DNA of 20,374 bases, taken from positions 1 to 20,374 of the forward strand of contig JAYMTA010001364.1 in NCBI GenBank assembly GCA_036897625.1, read 5' to 3'. Of this stretch, positions 10,549-18,649 are shown in pieces. The notes under the pieces were generated by a model that was not told the origin of the DNA, made no database searches, and saw nothing but the letters and a program-made list of their open reading frames with translations. The stretch is from Pelargonium cotyledonis. Lineage: Eukaryota; Streptophyta; Magnoliopsida; Geraniales; Geraniaceae. The position numbers were made by a program, and so were the translations under genes. Numbering within the stretch: the first letter of the stretch is position 1; every line of letters begins with the position of its first letter.

Positions 10549-12000
10549 TCAGCGAAGAGTGATATGTTGCAACTTATCTGGCGAGATAGCAGGTGCCACA
10601 GAGACGACCGACAGAAACCTAGTTGCAGGAAGATCGACGTGCATGGAAGAATTTAATTGTTTTAAGGCTGCACTTTGAGTTTGTTGGACTTGATTGGAGG
10701 ATTCCTTCTCTTGACTGGAGTTATCATGGCTCAGATTCCCCTCTTGGCCCGAACGATCTTGGCCCAGATCCACGTCATGAGGCCCAACAACTTTACTCGC
10801 CCCAGTGGATTGGCCCTAATAAGCCTCAGCATGGACATCTCTATCCTCTCCATCTAGCTTATCACGATTAAATGACTGATTACGGGGAGTAGCCGGCGAC
10901 GAGGGTGTCAAAGAGTCATCATGGTCTAGCGGGTCCACAAAGGACGGGAGGTCTAACCCTGAGTGTTCATAAAGAAAAACATTGAAAGTCGAGCGGCGTA
11001 CTCTCAATGTAATATGGTCTGATATAGACTTGAAGTGTGGAACATACACCAGAACGTGAGCCTCATCAAGGCAACGTCCTGTGAAAAAACCCGGATGCAC
11101 GAAAATGATCTCTCCAATATTTCTAGCAAGAGCTTGAAAGGTGTTTGTGTGCCAAGCATGAAATGGCACCTCACGTATAGCCAACCATACATACCGACCA
11201 CCTTTCCTTTTGAATTTGTTCCAGTCATAGAAATGCACAAACCACTGGGACAAGCAGGCCCATCCATCATCCTTCATTGCCTTAAGGTACTGCTCGTCCG
11301 GAAATGATAAAGCAAAAACACGGTCAGCTAATGGATGGACAACAACATTGATTGTACCTTGGGAAGTGATACATTCAAAGAGAAAATCTGCAGTGACTAG
11401 AGACCGGGTAATTACCAGGACACTCCAGCACAACCTATCCATTACTTCCTTGGCCAGAAACCCCAAACAAGTCCTCGAAGAGGGCCCCTGATACACGGGA
11501 GAGGTAGCTGATTTGTGATTCAATGTTGCAAGATTGTAGGACCTGAAAGAAGAACCTTGGTTGGATTGTTGATGCTTCGACTGGGATTTGGTAGGAGGCT
11601 TAGAGTTAGGACGTGCCCTAGAAGGAGGTTTAGGGTTAGAGCGTTCCCTGTCTGATGTATTAGAAGTTCTGGCCCAATCAACAATGATACGGAATTGTAG
11701 GATGGAAGATACATGAAGAATACCACGAACCCTAGTAGCATACGATGCGGAAGAGAAGGTCACGAAACCAAAAGGCTTACCAGATCTGGTAGGGTTTCGA
11801 GGAACGAAGCAACTCGTGACTTGAGCATGGCGGCTAACGATCTGTCTCAACCAACTATGTGTAATAGTAGGCGGAAGGTTACCAAAAAAGAGAGTTGTAT
11901 CAGAACGACGATGACCTGATGAGTGCAGCGGTTGACGAGACTGATCGGCGGCAGGGGCGGCCCGATCACGATGAGGATTTGCGGCGGACGATCTAGGGTC
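10549..12000 (-). pseudogene. LINE ORF1 (RRM / nucleic-acid-binding protein), truncated and broken
   Basis: The frame is open from 12000 to a TAG at 10818-10816, then continues in the same frame to TGA at 10551-10549. Near the start are RNP2 (LFFGNLPPTIT) and, about 40 residues on, RNP1 (GKPFGFVTF): a canonical RRM. A basic, Ser/Pro-rich linker follows (SNPKPPSRARPNSKPPTKSQ). After it comes a region like the DUF4283-type domain of plant LINE ORF1 proteins, including WLAIREVPFHAW and F...ARNIGEI. No CCHC zinc knuckle is visible, so RNA binding probably rested on the RRM. In retrotransposition this protein would coat the element's RNA. The N-terminal codons are missing and the TAG at 10816 removes the tail, so it should not make a functional protein. 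Confidence 0.88.
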
Positions 12001-12852
12001 TTAAGCTAGTTATATATAATTGTCAATAGCACTTATTCACGTGAGCATAAGAATACATATTTAAGAATACATATTTAAAACTGCGTTTGGATTAGAATAT
12101 TGATGTCATTCTTCTCATTCTCATTCTCATTCTCATAAAATGTTGTTTGAATCAACTAAAATGTGGAAATGAGAATCATTTTCTTCTAATTGTTATTATT
12201 TAGTTAACAAAAATAAAAAAAAATTGTTAAAAATGAAATTGATTAAATTATTCGCACTTTTACACTTATCTAAATAATTACGCAAAAAAAAAAAAATCAT
12301 TACTTGTCATTTAAAAATTGATAAGCTCTACAAAATAAATATATATATAAAAAAATCATTATTAGTAATTAAAATAACTAAAAAAGTTAATGTGTAGACT
12401 TAAATCCGAACCCATAATAATTCGAAATTTGACACAAATACGATCCGATAATCCATCTATGCTGAATAATTGGATATTCGAAGATGATATATGAGTAATA
12501 ATCGTTCATAACACATGCCCACTATAGTTTATAGTTGGTGTGTTGTAGTCATTGTGACGTGGCCAATATGGTTGTATCACAGCATGCATTTTGGGCTTTC
12601 AGAGGTGATAAAGTAGGAGGTAGTAGGTGGGCTTTCAAAGGGGAAAAATTTGTGGGCACCTAAATTTCTTTGGGCTTTTAAAACGGTAAACATAAATTAT
12701 TGTGGGCTTGATTCAAGTCTTGGACTCTTGAACTTGAAGTCAAAGAAAAAGATTTTTCTTTTTTTTTTAGGCATAAATATGTTTTCTTATACTTGTAAAA
12801 TGCTTCGAAAATATTTTATCCGGTAGAGCTTGGATCTCTTACATCATGGTGA
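12001..12852. other. AT-rich intergenic DNA with a short microsatellite
   Basis: No gene. It starts with a 14 bp tandem repeat (aagaatacatattt, 12049-12076). A (ttctca)n microsatellite of about four units follows at 12112-12136. This sits next to 'gcgtttggattagaat' and a later 'aaatgagaatcatttt', a layout seen in decayed plant DNA transposons, but no terminal inverted repeats can be defined. The rest is simple AT-rich sequence. Confidence 0.6.
12112..12136. repeat. Microsatellite (ttctca)4
   Basis: About four units of ttctca in a row. Confidence 0.85.
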
Positions 12853-13003
12853 GCTTTTTTGAAATAATAATGTTTCTTGCTCTCCATATAAAGCCTCACC
12901 TTAATTCTCACCCTACAAATCTTCATCCATACTATGGACTAAGGAGATCAAACTCAAGATCTTTAAGAAATTCAAAGTGTTTTAACTACTTGAACTAACA
13001 TGT
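12853..13003 (-). mobile_element. Degenerate SINE-like copy A
   Basis: On the minus strand it aligns with the copy at 14322-14482. Both have an A-box-like head (TCAAGTAGTTAAAACACTTT here), then about 30 bases later a B-box-like GAGTTTGATCTC, and then a body ending near a short A-run (poly(T) on plus at about 12853). It is strongly diverged and could not be transcribed well by polymerase III. Confidence 0.45.
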
Positions 13004-14076
13004 CTTGGTATACTCGATCTGATAAGATGAAGTCACTTTCATGAAGAAAATCCTTATAAAAAAAAATTCGGTTTTCTCATGATGAGCTTGCTAGTTGCTA
13101 TAATGGTCCTTTGAATGAGTCCACCTCCACACACACACAAAATCTTTTTGTGTCATGCTTGAACAACGTGTCCTTACGGTGAACTTGCTCACATGAATCT
13201 ACAACTGAGTTCACACTCACAAATATATTTCGTACCATGACCCTCTCCAAACGGTCAGTTTGTAATTTGTATTCAACTGAGATACAAAATTCAAATTATA
13301 TGAATAATGCTTCTTTTATATCAATTGAAACAACATTTAAATTGAATCTCAAATTCATTAATAGTCCCAACTGCAAGTGGTCCGTTAAGTTGGTTAAAAT
13401 GAAACAAATGAGGGAGAGCCTGCTGAGGTTGTGGATAAACCGAAAATGTTGGCAGATGCCTTAATTTTCTACCTAAAAAATAAAATACTTACTACCATTC
13501 TACAACAAAGATAATAAAATACTAATGATAGTAAGGGTAATTTTTTGTAGTGAACTCTAAGCGAAATACTAATAAAAATCATAATTTAACTTAATTATAG
13601 CAGTTCAAGTTTTTTACTATAAAAATGATTCAACAACACACTTTAGATACGACACTTGTGACATAAAGGTTGAAAAGATAAAAAATTTTAAAATACAGAG
13701 TTAAAATAAACCACTTTTTATTATTGAAGGAGGGGCATTATTGCGCAAGCCACTATCACTAGAGGTTTTTCTTTAATTTATCTTTAACTACTACTCCTAA
13801 ATAATTATATTTATGATTTGATGCTACAATTGGAATTAATTATGGATGAAGTACATATAGAGAAGGCCCCAACCCCTGGTTCAAAATAGGAAGGGCTCGT
13901 GCTAAATCTTGCCAATCTATTCATATCTTTACTTATTATTTATTAGGGTAAAACGGATCTACTATACATTTGTCAAAACTAACATTTTAGTTATTAACAT
14001 TGTATGCTAACATTTTAGTTCAAGTAGTACTCAACTACTAAAGGTGACCAATTAATTAGTATTTCATTTACATGGT
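13004..14076. other. Intergenic, no gene found
   Basis: AT-rich. The longest open frame (75 codons from 13237, plus) has no recognised family and no coding look. A direct repeat 'aacattttagtt' occurs twice between 13980 and 14025, just before the large inverted repeat. Confidence 0.6.
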
Positions 14077-14264
14077 TAAGTTTTTAGTCAAAATTTGATG
14101 AAATGTCAATTCTAAGTGGTGAAATGAGTGAACATGGCAGATATGAACCAGGTTATATATATAACCTGGTTCATATCTGCCATGTTCATTCGTTTCATAT
14201 CTGCCATGTTCATTCGTTTCACCACTTAGAATTGACATTTCATCAAATTTTGACTAAAAACTTA
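14077..14264. repeat. 188 bp near-perfect inverted repeat (hairpin) with a 24 bp duplication in the right arm
   Basis: The outer stem of 45 bases is perfect: 14077-14121 pairs with 14220-14264. The inner stem of 38 to 40 bases (about 14119-14158 with 14159-14198) is complementary except for a few G/T oppositions, and has no loop at its centre (ggttatata/tatataacc). The right arm carries 'catatctgccatgttcattcgttt' twice (14172-14195 and 14196-14219, one copy shown here in two parts: catatctgccatg + ttcattcgttt), so one 24-base unit bulges out. No transposon ends or protein are evident. Confidence 0.9.
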
Positions 14265-14321
14265 TATTCACCTTGTTTTGGGGGAAATATTATCCATAAC
14301 TTAATACCCACATTTTTAGTA

Positions 14322-14482
14322 TTTTTTTTATAAGCAACGAGACATTATACTCGAAGTAGCATTATTTTCATTCTCCAAAGAGATCGTCATTCTAAACCCC
14401 ACCTCATATCGTGGACAAAGAGACTCAAACTCGAGACCTCAGAGACAATTTAAAGTGATATTAACCATTTGACCCAACATCG
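14322..14482 (-). mobile_element. Degenerate SINE-like copy B
   Basis: Minus-strand head with GGGTCAAATGGTTAATATCACT (A-box-like, split as GGGTCAAATGG + TTAATATCACT), followed by GAGTTTGAGTCTC (B-box-like). The body runs to an A-run (poly(T), 14322-14329 on plus). It matches copy A along its length and shares its head with the copy at 16388. Boundaries are approximate. Confidence 0.5.
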
Positions 14483-14739
14483 TTTTTAGTATTGATGAAC
14501 TAAATAACAATTCAAAAACTTGTTGATTTCTATAAGAACAATATATATGTAATATTAACCATTCAAAAATATTGTTATAGTTTAGTGATCAATTTATTAG
14601 GTTTAAAAAATAATAATAGTACAACATTGTTTATTATCATATCATGTTTTGGGCGTGAAATGCTATAATCTCCCTCATATTGACTGTTATTCAATCAGTT
14701 CTTTTTTTGCCATCTTATATATTCTCGGATTAAAAAGTA
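14483..14739. other. Short intergenic spacer
   Basis: AT-rich; nothing recognisable before the TA target site at 14738-14739. Confidence 0.6.
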
Positions 14740-14991
14740 CTCCATCCGTCCTAAAATGAGTGTGTTGTTTCCATTTTTTGTAAAAATTAAGAATAATAAA
14801 ATAATTTAGTGTGTTTTCTATATAACCATCATTTTTTCACATGCATCTCATGTGCATATCTACCTATGTGCATAAGTGATAAGAGTAATATGTACAAAAC
14901 AATAACATAATAACTTAAAAATAGAAACATGACACTTATTTTGAGAAAAAAAATTTTGACAAACAAGACACTCATTTTGAGACGGAGTGAG
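14740..14991. mobile_element. Stowaway-like MITE 1
   Basis: 252 bp with terminal inverted repeats. The left end is CTCCATCCGTCCTAAAATGA; the right end read on the minus strand is CTCACTCCGTCTCAAAATGA, and the match continues through GTGT(G/C)TTGTTT. It is flanked by TA on both sides (14738-14739 and 14992-14993), the target duplication of Tc1/mariner-type Stowaway elements. It is non-autonomous; the minus-strand open frames inside it are not genes. Confidence 0.9.
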
Positions 14992-15429
14992 TACATATTT
15001 TGTCTTGATTTGGATGAGGACATTGGCTCCCTTCAGATTCATGTCAAATTATTATGTCGCAAAGACATGGCAATTTTGTCATTGTATTACAAGACATGAC
15101 AACTTTATCTCAAAAAAAAATAATAATAATAAATAAACTTTTTATATAATATGAATGTGACAATGAGATTCGAATCTTGATCAACTTTTTTAATGAAGTT
15201 TTCTTTGAAGCAAAGAATGGTTGGTTGGATTGTAATGTGTCCTACTTAATAGCATAGACTCATCCAATTTTAATTTTACTGCATACAGTTTTGCAAATTT
15301 GCGTGATTGGAAACTACTTGTTAATTTAAAGTCAAGTTATGTAGATGAATAAGCAAATATATTATCACACTCTAACTAACCAAAATATATATATAAGATC
15401 TTACACTTATTAGCCCGAACTAACTGATA
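14992..15429. other. Spacer between the two MITEs
   Basis: AT-rich, no gene. A B-box-like AAGATTCGAATCTC on the minus strand near 15167-15180, followed on that strand by a T-rich run, may be a further SINE relic. No convincing A box is present. Confidence 0.5.
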
Positions 15430-15672
15430 CTCCATCCATCTCAAAATGAGTTTCATGTTTTTCTTGCATTTTTTTTTTAAAATGAGTGTCGTGTTTTCTT
15501 TTCTATTAAGTTAGTTATGCGTGAATTGTCAATAATATCTTTATAAAAAGTTAGTTAAGATCTCTCAAAACACATGATCACGAGGATACAATAGTAACAT
15601 ATCACACTAACTAACTTTTTCTTAATTTTCCTCAACATAGAACGGAGGACACTTGTTTTGAGACGGATGGAG
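15430..15672. mobile_element. Stowaway-like MITE 2
   Basis: 243 bp. The left end is CTCCATCCATCTCAAAATGA; the right end on the minus strand is CTCCATCCGTCTCAAAACAA. TA flanks both ends (15428-15429, 15673-15674). The ends are related to MITE 1, so the two belong to one family or superfamily. A second copy of the subterminal motif (aaaatgagtgtcgtgtttt, about 15479-15497) lies just inside the left end, suggesting an internal or nested duplication. Confidence 0.88.
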
Positions 15673-15794
15673 TATATAAATAAAAGGAATAAAAAAAAAT
15701 ACAAGCCTATTCGTGATGCCTATGTAATGCTGTATATTTATTGAACTCATGCCATTGCATCATCTACACTTTAACTACTCTACATCGATCTCTT

Positions 15795-15804
15795 TATATA
15801 TAAA
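15795..15804 (+). promoter_or_regulatory. TATA box of the small membrane-protein gene
   Basis: TATATATAAA about 135 bases before the start codon. It implies transcription from about 15830 and a 5' UTR of roughly 110 bases with the CA-rich look of plant leaders. MITE 2 ends only about 120 bases upstream, so it borders the promoter. Confidence 0.6.
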
Positions 15805-15937
15805 CAAACCAAACCAAACCATTTTCGTTCCCGAACACACAATAGTATCAGCTCCCAAAGAAAAACAAGAATTTCATTTTTCTTTGCCTTGTTCTCGCCC
15901 AAAATCAACAAGACAATAACACATAAAATAGAGATCG

Positions 15938-16234
15938 ATGATGGGTGGAGGAGACCATGAATACAAATATTATGATAGCAGTGATGATGATGGTTCGGGT
16001 CTGCATCTCCGGTTCTTGCTGATGATTCTGGTAAGCTTCTCGTGGTACCTGAAAATGGAGAGCCTCTTGGAGCAGCTCAAGCTGGTTCTGATCATCTTCT
16101 CCACTCTCCTGCTCCTCTTCATCTTCCGCAACTTCCTCTCCAACTCCTCCACGCCCCAGACTGACTACTCCATGGAAACTCCCTGCAGGGGAGTTGCTTT
16201 TCTTCTTCTTTTTCTCATTTACATGATTTCTTAA
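15938..16234 (+). CDS. Small membrane protein of unknown function (98 aa)
   Basis: A single-exon reading frame beginning ATGATG. The first 22 residues are hydrophilic and acidic (Gly/His/Tyr, then SSDDDG). A conserved-looking block follows (FLLMILVSFSWYLKMESLLE), then a strong membrane segment (LKLVLIIFSTLLLLFIF, about residues 47-64), a polar Ser/Thr/Pro loop, and a second hydrophobic stretch at the C-terminus (GVAFLLLFLIYMIS). I recall a similar layout in short, uncharacterised plant transmembrane proteins, but cannot name a family. Support for a real gene comes from the TATA box, the leader, base composition and codon use richer in G+C than the flanks, and an AT-rich region right after the stop. 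No function can be given. A missed 3' intron is possible but nothing demands one. Confidence 0.75.
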   Translation: MMGGGDHEYKYYDSSDDDGSGLHLRFLLMILVSFSWYLKMESLLEQLKLVLIIFSTLLLLFIFRNFLSNSSTPQTDYSMETPCRGVAFLLLFLIYMIS

Positions 16235-16387
16235 ATAGCTACTTCATTTTATTATATTGGAGCTCACTAATGTTTAAATTTACTGATATTATACATGTTC
16301 AAATGAATCCAACTACGTACGTATATACATTGGCTTCTTTATATGATCTAATTTTTCAGTTAAAGTATGATGAGCTAGAGTAACTTC
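16235..16387. other. 3' flank of the small gene
   Basis: AT-rich; probably the 3' UTR and spacer. The stretch 'tcattttattatattgg' soon after the stop may serve in polyadenylation. Confidence 0.4.
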
Positions 16388-16475
16388 TTTTTTTTTTTAA
16401 CACAAACAACTCAACAACGAGGCTTGAACTCGTGACATGAACGAGAAACCAAAGTGATTAAACCGCGTGACATTA
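16388..16475 (-). mobile_element. Degenerate SINE-like copy C
   Basis: On the minus strand: CACGCGGTTTAATCACTTTG (A-box region), then GAGTTCAAGCCTC (B box close to consensus), a short body, and an 11-base A-run (poly(T) 16388-16398 on plus). The head resembles copies A and B. It is shorter, with an intact-looking tail. Confidence 0.55.
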
Positions 16476-16615
16476 TTAAAGGAAAAAATGTTAGAATAGT
16501 ACTGTACTTCAGTTCAGTTACTGTACCGACTATTTTAGTCAACCAATTGTCACTAATATGGTCCTCCAAAGTATTAAAAGAGGCAAAATATTTTTATGAG
16601 AGCTACCCAAACAAA

Positions 16616-16709
16616 TGGGCTAAAATAATATATTAATGGGCTTATACTGAAACCCAAATTGCAACGAAGTTGGACATGAAATCTGATATAATCTGGACTG
16701 CAAGGCCCA
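16616..16709 (+). promoter_or_regulatory. GCCCA / site-II-like promoter motifs of prefoldin subunit 2
   Basis: TGGGCT at 16616-16621 and 16637-16642, and GGCCCA at 16704-16709, just before the first exon. Such elements, bound by TCP factors, are common in TATA-less promoters of plant housekeeping and ribosomal genes. No TATA box is seen here, which fits that class. Confidence 0.5.
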
Positions 16710-16734
16710 ATCAAAACGAAGAAAGAAGCTATTC

Positions 16735-16855
16735 GTTGCGTCGCCGCCATTGTTCGGTAGCGAAAGCACCGCTCGATATTCTTCTGCTCAGAGCAAGAAG
16801 AGAGGAGAGCTACTTCTTCAACGGCTGAATCCTCGCCGCCGTCCGGTTTGAACTG
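16735..16855 (+). other. 5' UTR exon of prefoldin subunit 2
   Basis: A GC-rich stretch (cgtcgccgccattgttcgg ... gccgtccggtttgaactg) ends at a clear donor, CTG|GTAAGC (GT at 16856-16857). The start is approximate. No upstream ATG opens a long frame. Confidence 0.6.
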
Positions 16856-18196
16856 GTAAGCGAAAGCCTCCCCTTTTCTCTAATCTCTAGCCTCACACTG
16901 AATCTACACATCATCTCATCCATAGATTTCGAATTTGATACTCATTTTGCTGTTTATGCAACTCTCCAATCTAGTTGTGTGATCTTCTGATCCCTAAATT
17001 TTAGGAATATTAACGTACAATTCGGATCACTACGTATGTAGACTACACGCCATGGCAATAAGTTCGAAAATCAAAATCATTAATCAATCCGGTATCTGAT
17101 GATTCTCTAGGGCAGAACTGGGAGAAATAAACTGAAGAAATAAGGAAGATATGTTAATGGTATTTTTAAGTGTGAGGAACTATAAGTTAGGGTTTGTTAG
17201 CTATGGTGGTGTTTCAGTTATGAATTATGATGTTACATACTTACATTACTCAAGGCAAGTAGATAGATTTGTGAAACCAATTCCCGAAAGAAATGAAAAG
17301 AAAAAAAATCAGGGTCCTTTAAATTGATGTTAAACGATGATAAACAATGAAGACAAAAGTCATCAACACATACGAGGAATAGATCATGGTTCTTAAAGTT
17401 TGTGGCAAACAAAGGTTCTTCAAGGTTGTCTTTGTTACCTCATATTATTGTGTGAGTATGTTGTCGACAAGTTTATCACTAATCAAATAATGCTTTGGTT
17501 TTCCTGTATCCATTATTGATATAGTCTTAGTTTTCCTTGCTGTTGATTTTCTTTCGGCTCCATTTTGGAACTTTACGTCATAGTATTATATCATTTTTAA
17601 GTAGTAATGTTATTATTGGGGTGTTTGTGCTGAATTTAGTCATTTTTCTTCATCCAGTGTAGAAATATATCAAAACTAGGAAGGGCATTTCCGTTTTAAC
17701 TTTTAAGGTATGTGCTGAAGTTGATATGGTTAACATTTTACCACTAAGGATCTCAGATCTCACACTAAGGTTAGTCTTAGAAATGTGGGTTGCAAATGGA
17801 TTTGTTTTATATAAAATTTCTCAAACCGTCCAAAACAGACATCCCAAAAGCCTAAAATGCCAGAACATGTCAAGATTAATTGATAATTGTAATGTCCGAA
17901 TCAGTAAGATAATCCATTCAGTCTTCTTGCTTGTAGTTGTATTGTATCTATGTTTAGCAGTCACTACACTTGTTAAACCAAACATCCAAGGATGCATCCT
18001 TTTGGATAAAGTCGTGGCTGGATTGATGGCTATAAAATGTTTCAAGAAGTAAAATATCACTGATCTGGTTGGAAATATAGTACATGCCTTCATATCATTT
18101 GTTTTTCTTGTGATGTACATGCTTTTAATGTTGGGTTATTTTTTTATCCGTTCGACTTAAAAACTGTGCATGCATTGATTCATGCCTTGCTTGCAG
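16856..18196 (+). other. 5' UTR intron of prefoldin subunit 2 (1.34 kb)
   Basis: Donor GTAAGC at 16856; acceptor CTTGCTTGCAG ending at 18196, seven bases before the start codon. The interior is AT-rich. A 108-codon open frame at 17726-18052 shows no motif and is judged accidental. Long leader introns of this sort often raise expression in plants. Confidence 0.7.
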
Positions 18197-18202
18197 AAAA
18201 TC

Positions 18203-18649
18203 ATGGCCAACAAAGGTGAAGGTGATAGCCAGGAACCTATCAACGAACAAGCAGTTGCAAACATATACGGTGCTTTGAGGACTGAACTGAACCAAATTTA
18301 TTCGAAAATCACCGAGCTAGAGATGGAAGTAAGCGAGCATTCATTGGTCATTAATGCTATACAGCCACTTGACCAATCCAGGCGTTGCTATCGAATGATA
18401 GGCGGTGTCCTGGTGGAGAGAACCGTCAAGGAGGTCCTGCCTGCTGTCCAGCGCAATAAAGAGGGACTTGAGGAAGTAATTGCAAGGCTTAATGATGCAT
18501 TGGAAAGGAAGAAAAAGGAAATTACCGAGCTTGAGGCCAAATACAAGATTAGGGTAGGAAAAGCTGATAGTGCAGTGAAGGATGACGGCAGCCGGAAGGA
18601 AGGCTCCGCTCAGGGAGTCCTCGTGGGCCCTGCAGGTGGAAGTGAATGA
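18203..18649 (+). CDS. PFD2: Prefoldin subunit 2
   Basis: Beta-class subunit of prefoldin, the cytosolic six-subunit jellyfish-shaped co-chaperone that hands unfolded actin and tubulin to the CCT/TRiC chaperonin (family knowledge; the yeast orthologue is Gim4). The 148-residue protein starts MANKGEGDSQEP. The ATG at 18203 has a strong context (AAATCATGGC). An ATG at 18182 is in the intron before the acceptor and is rejected. Residues of about 18-55 form the first coiled-coil helix (NEQAVANIYGALRTELNQIY...ITELEMEVSEHSLV). The beta-hairpin signature RRCYRMIGGVLVERTVKEVLP follows (21 residues, split as RRCYRMIGG + VLVERTVKEVLP), then the second helix (LNDALERKKKEITELEAKY). The tail is Gly/Ser-rich and polar. 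Length and layout match plant PFD2. The coding part is a single exon with no damage. Confidence 0.95.
   Translation: MANKGEGDSQEPINEQAVANIYGALRTELNQIYSKITELEMEVSEHSLVINAIQPLDQSRRCYRMIGGVLVERTVKEVLPAVQRNKEGLEEVIARLNDALERKKKEITELEAKYKIRVGKADSAVKDDGSRKEGSAQGVLVGPAGGSE

Larger units (their letters stand above)
6588..12000 (-). mobile_element. 5'-truncated, decayed LINE (non-LTR retrotransposon) with RRM-type ORF1
   Basis: About 5.4 kb on the minus strand. In element order it has a truncated ORF1 with an RNA recognition motif (12000-10549), then ORF2 (10350-6682) with endonuclease, reverse transcriptase and zf-RVT zinc-binding domains. A 3' UTR of about 80 bases (6681-6601) and a 13-base poly(A) tail (poly(T) on plus, 6588-6600) follow. 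An RRM in ORF1 is typical of the BNR-like group of plant L1 LINEs, which I recall from the literature. Base composition drops sharply to AT-rich at 12001, and the reading frame meets TAA at 12003-12001 with no ATG before it, so the 5' end is truncated. I found no convincing target-site duplication, which fits an old insertion. Confidence 0.93.

Noticed and set aside
6588..12000. An LTR retrotransposon or viral insertion
   Set aside because: No terminal repeats, protease, integrase or RNase H; the endonuclease-RT-zf-RVT order plus poly(A) tail define a LINE.
14103..14333. 76-codon plus-strand open frame
   Set aside because: It runs across the inverted repeat; its HICHVHSF repeat merely reflects the 24 bp duplication.
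17726..18052. 108-codon plus-strand open frame before PFD2
   Set aside because: It lies in the PFD2 leader intron with matching splice sites on both sides, has no motif, and an equally long antisense frame overlaps it.
18182..18202. Upstream ATG (MPCLQKI) as the PFD2 start
   Set aside because: It precedes the splice acceptor at 18195-18196 and so is absent from the mature message; MANKGEG at 18203 fits the family.
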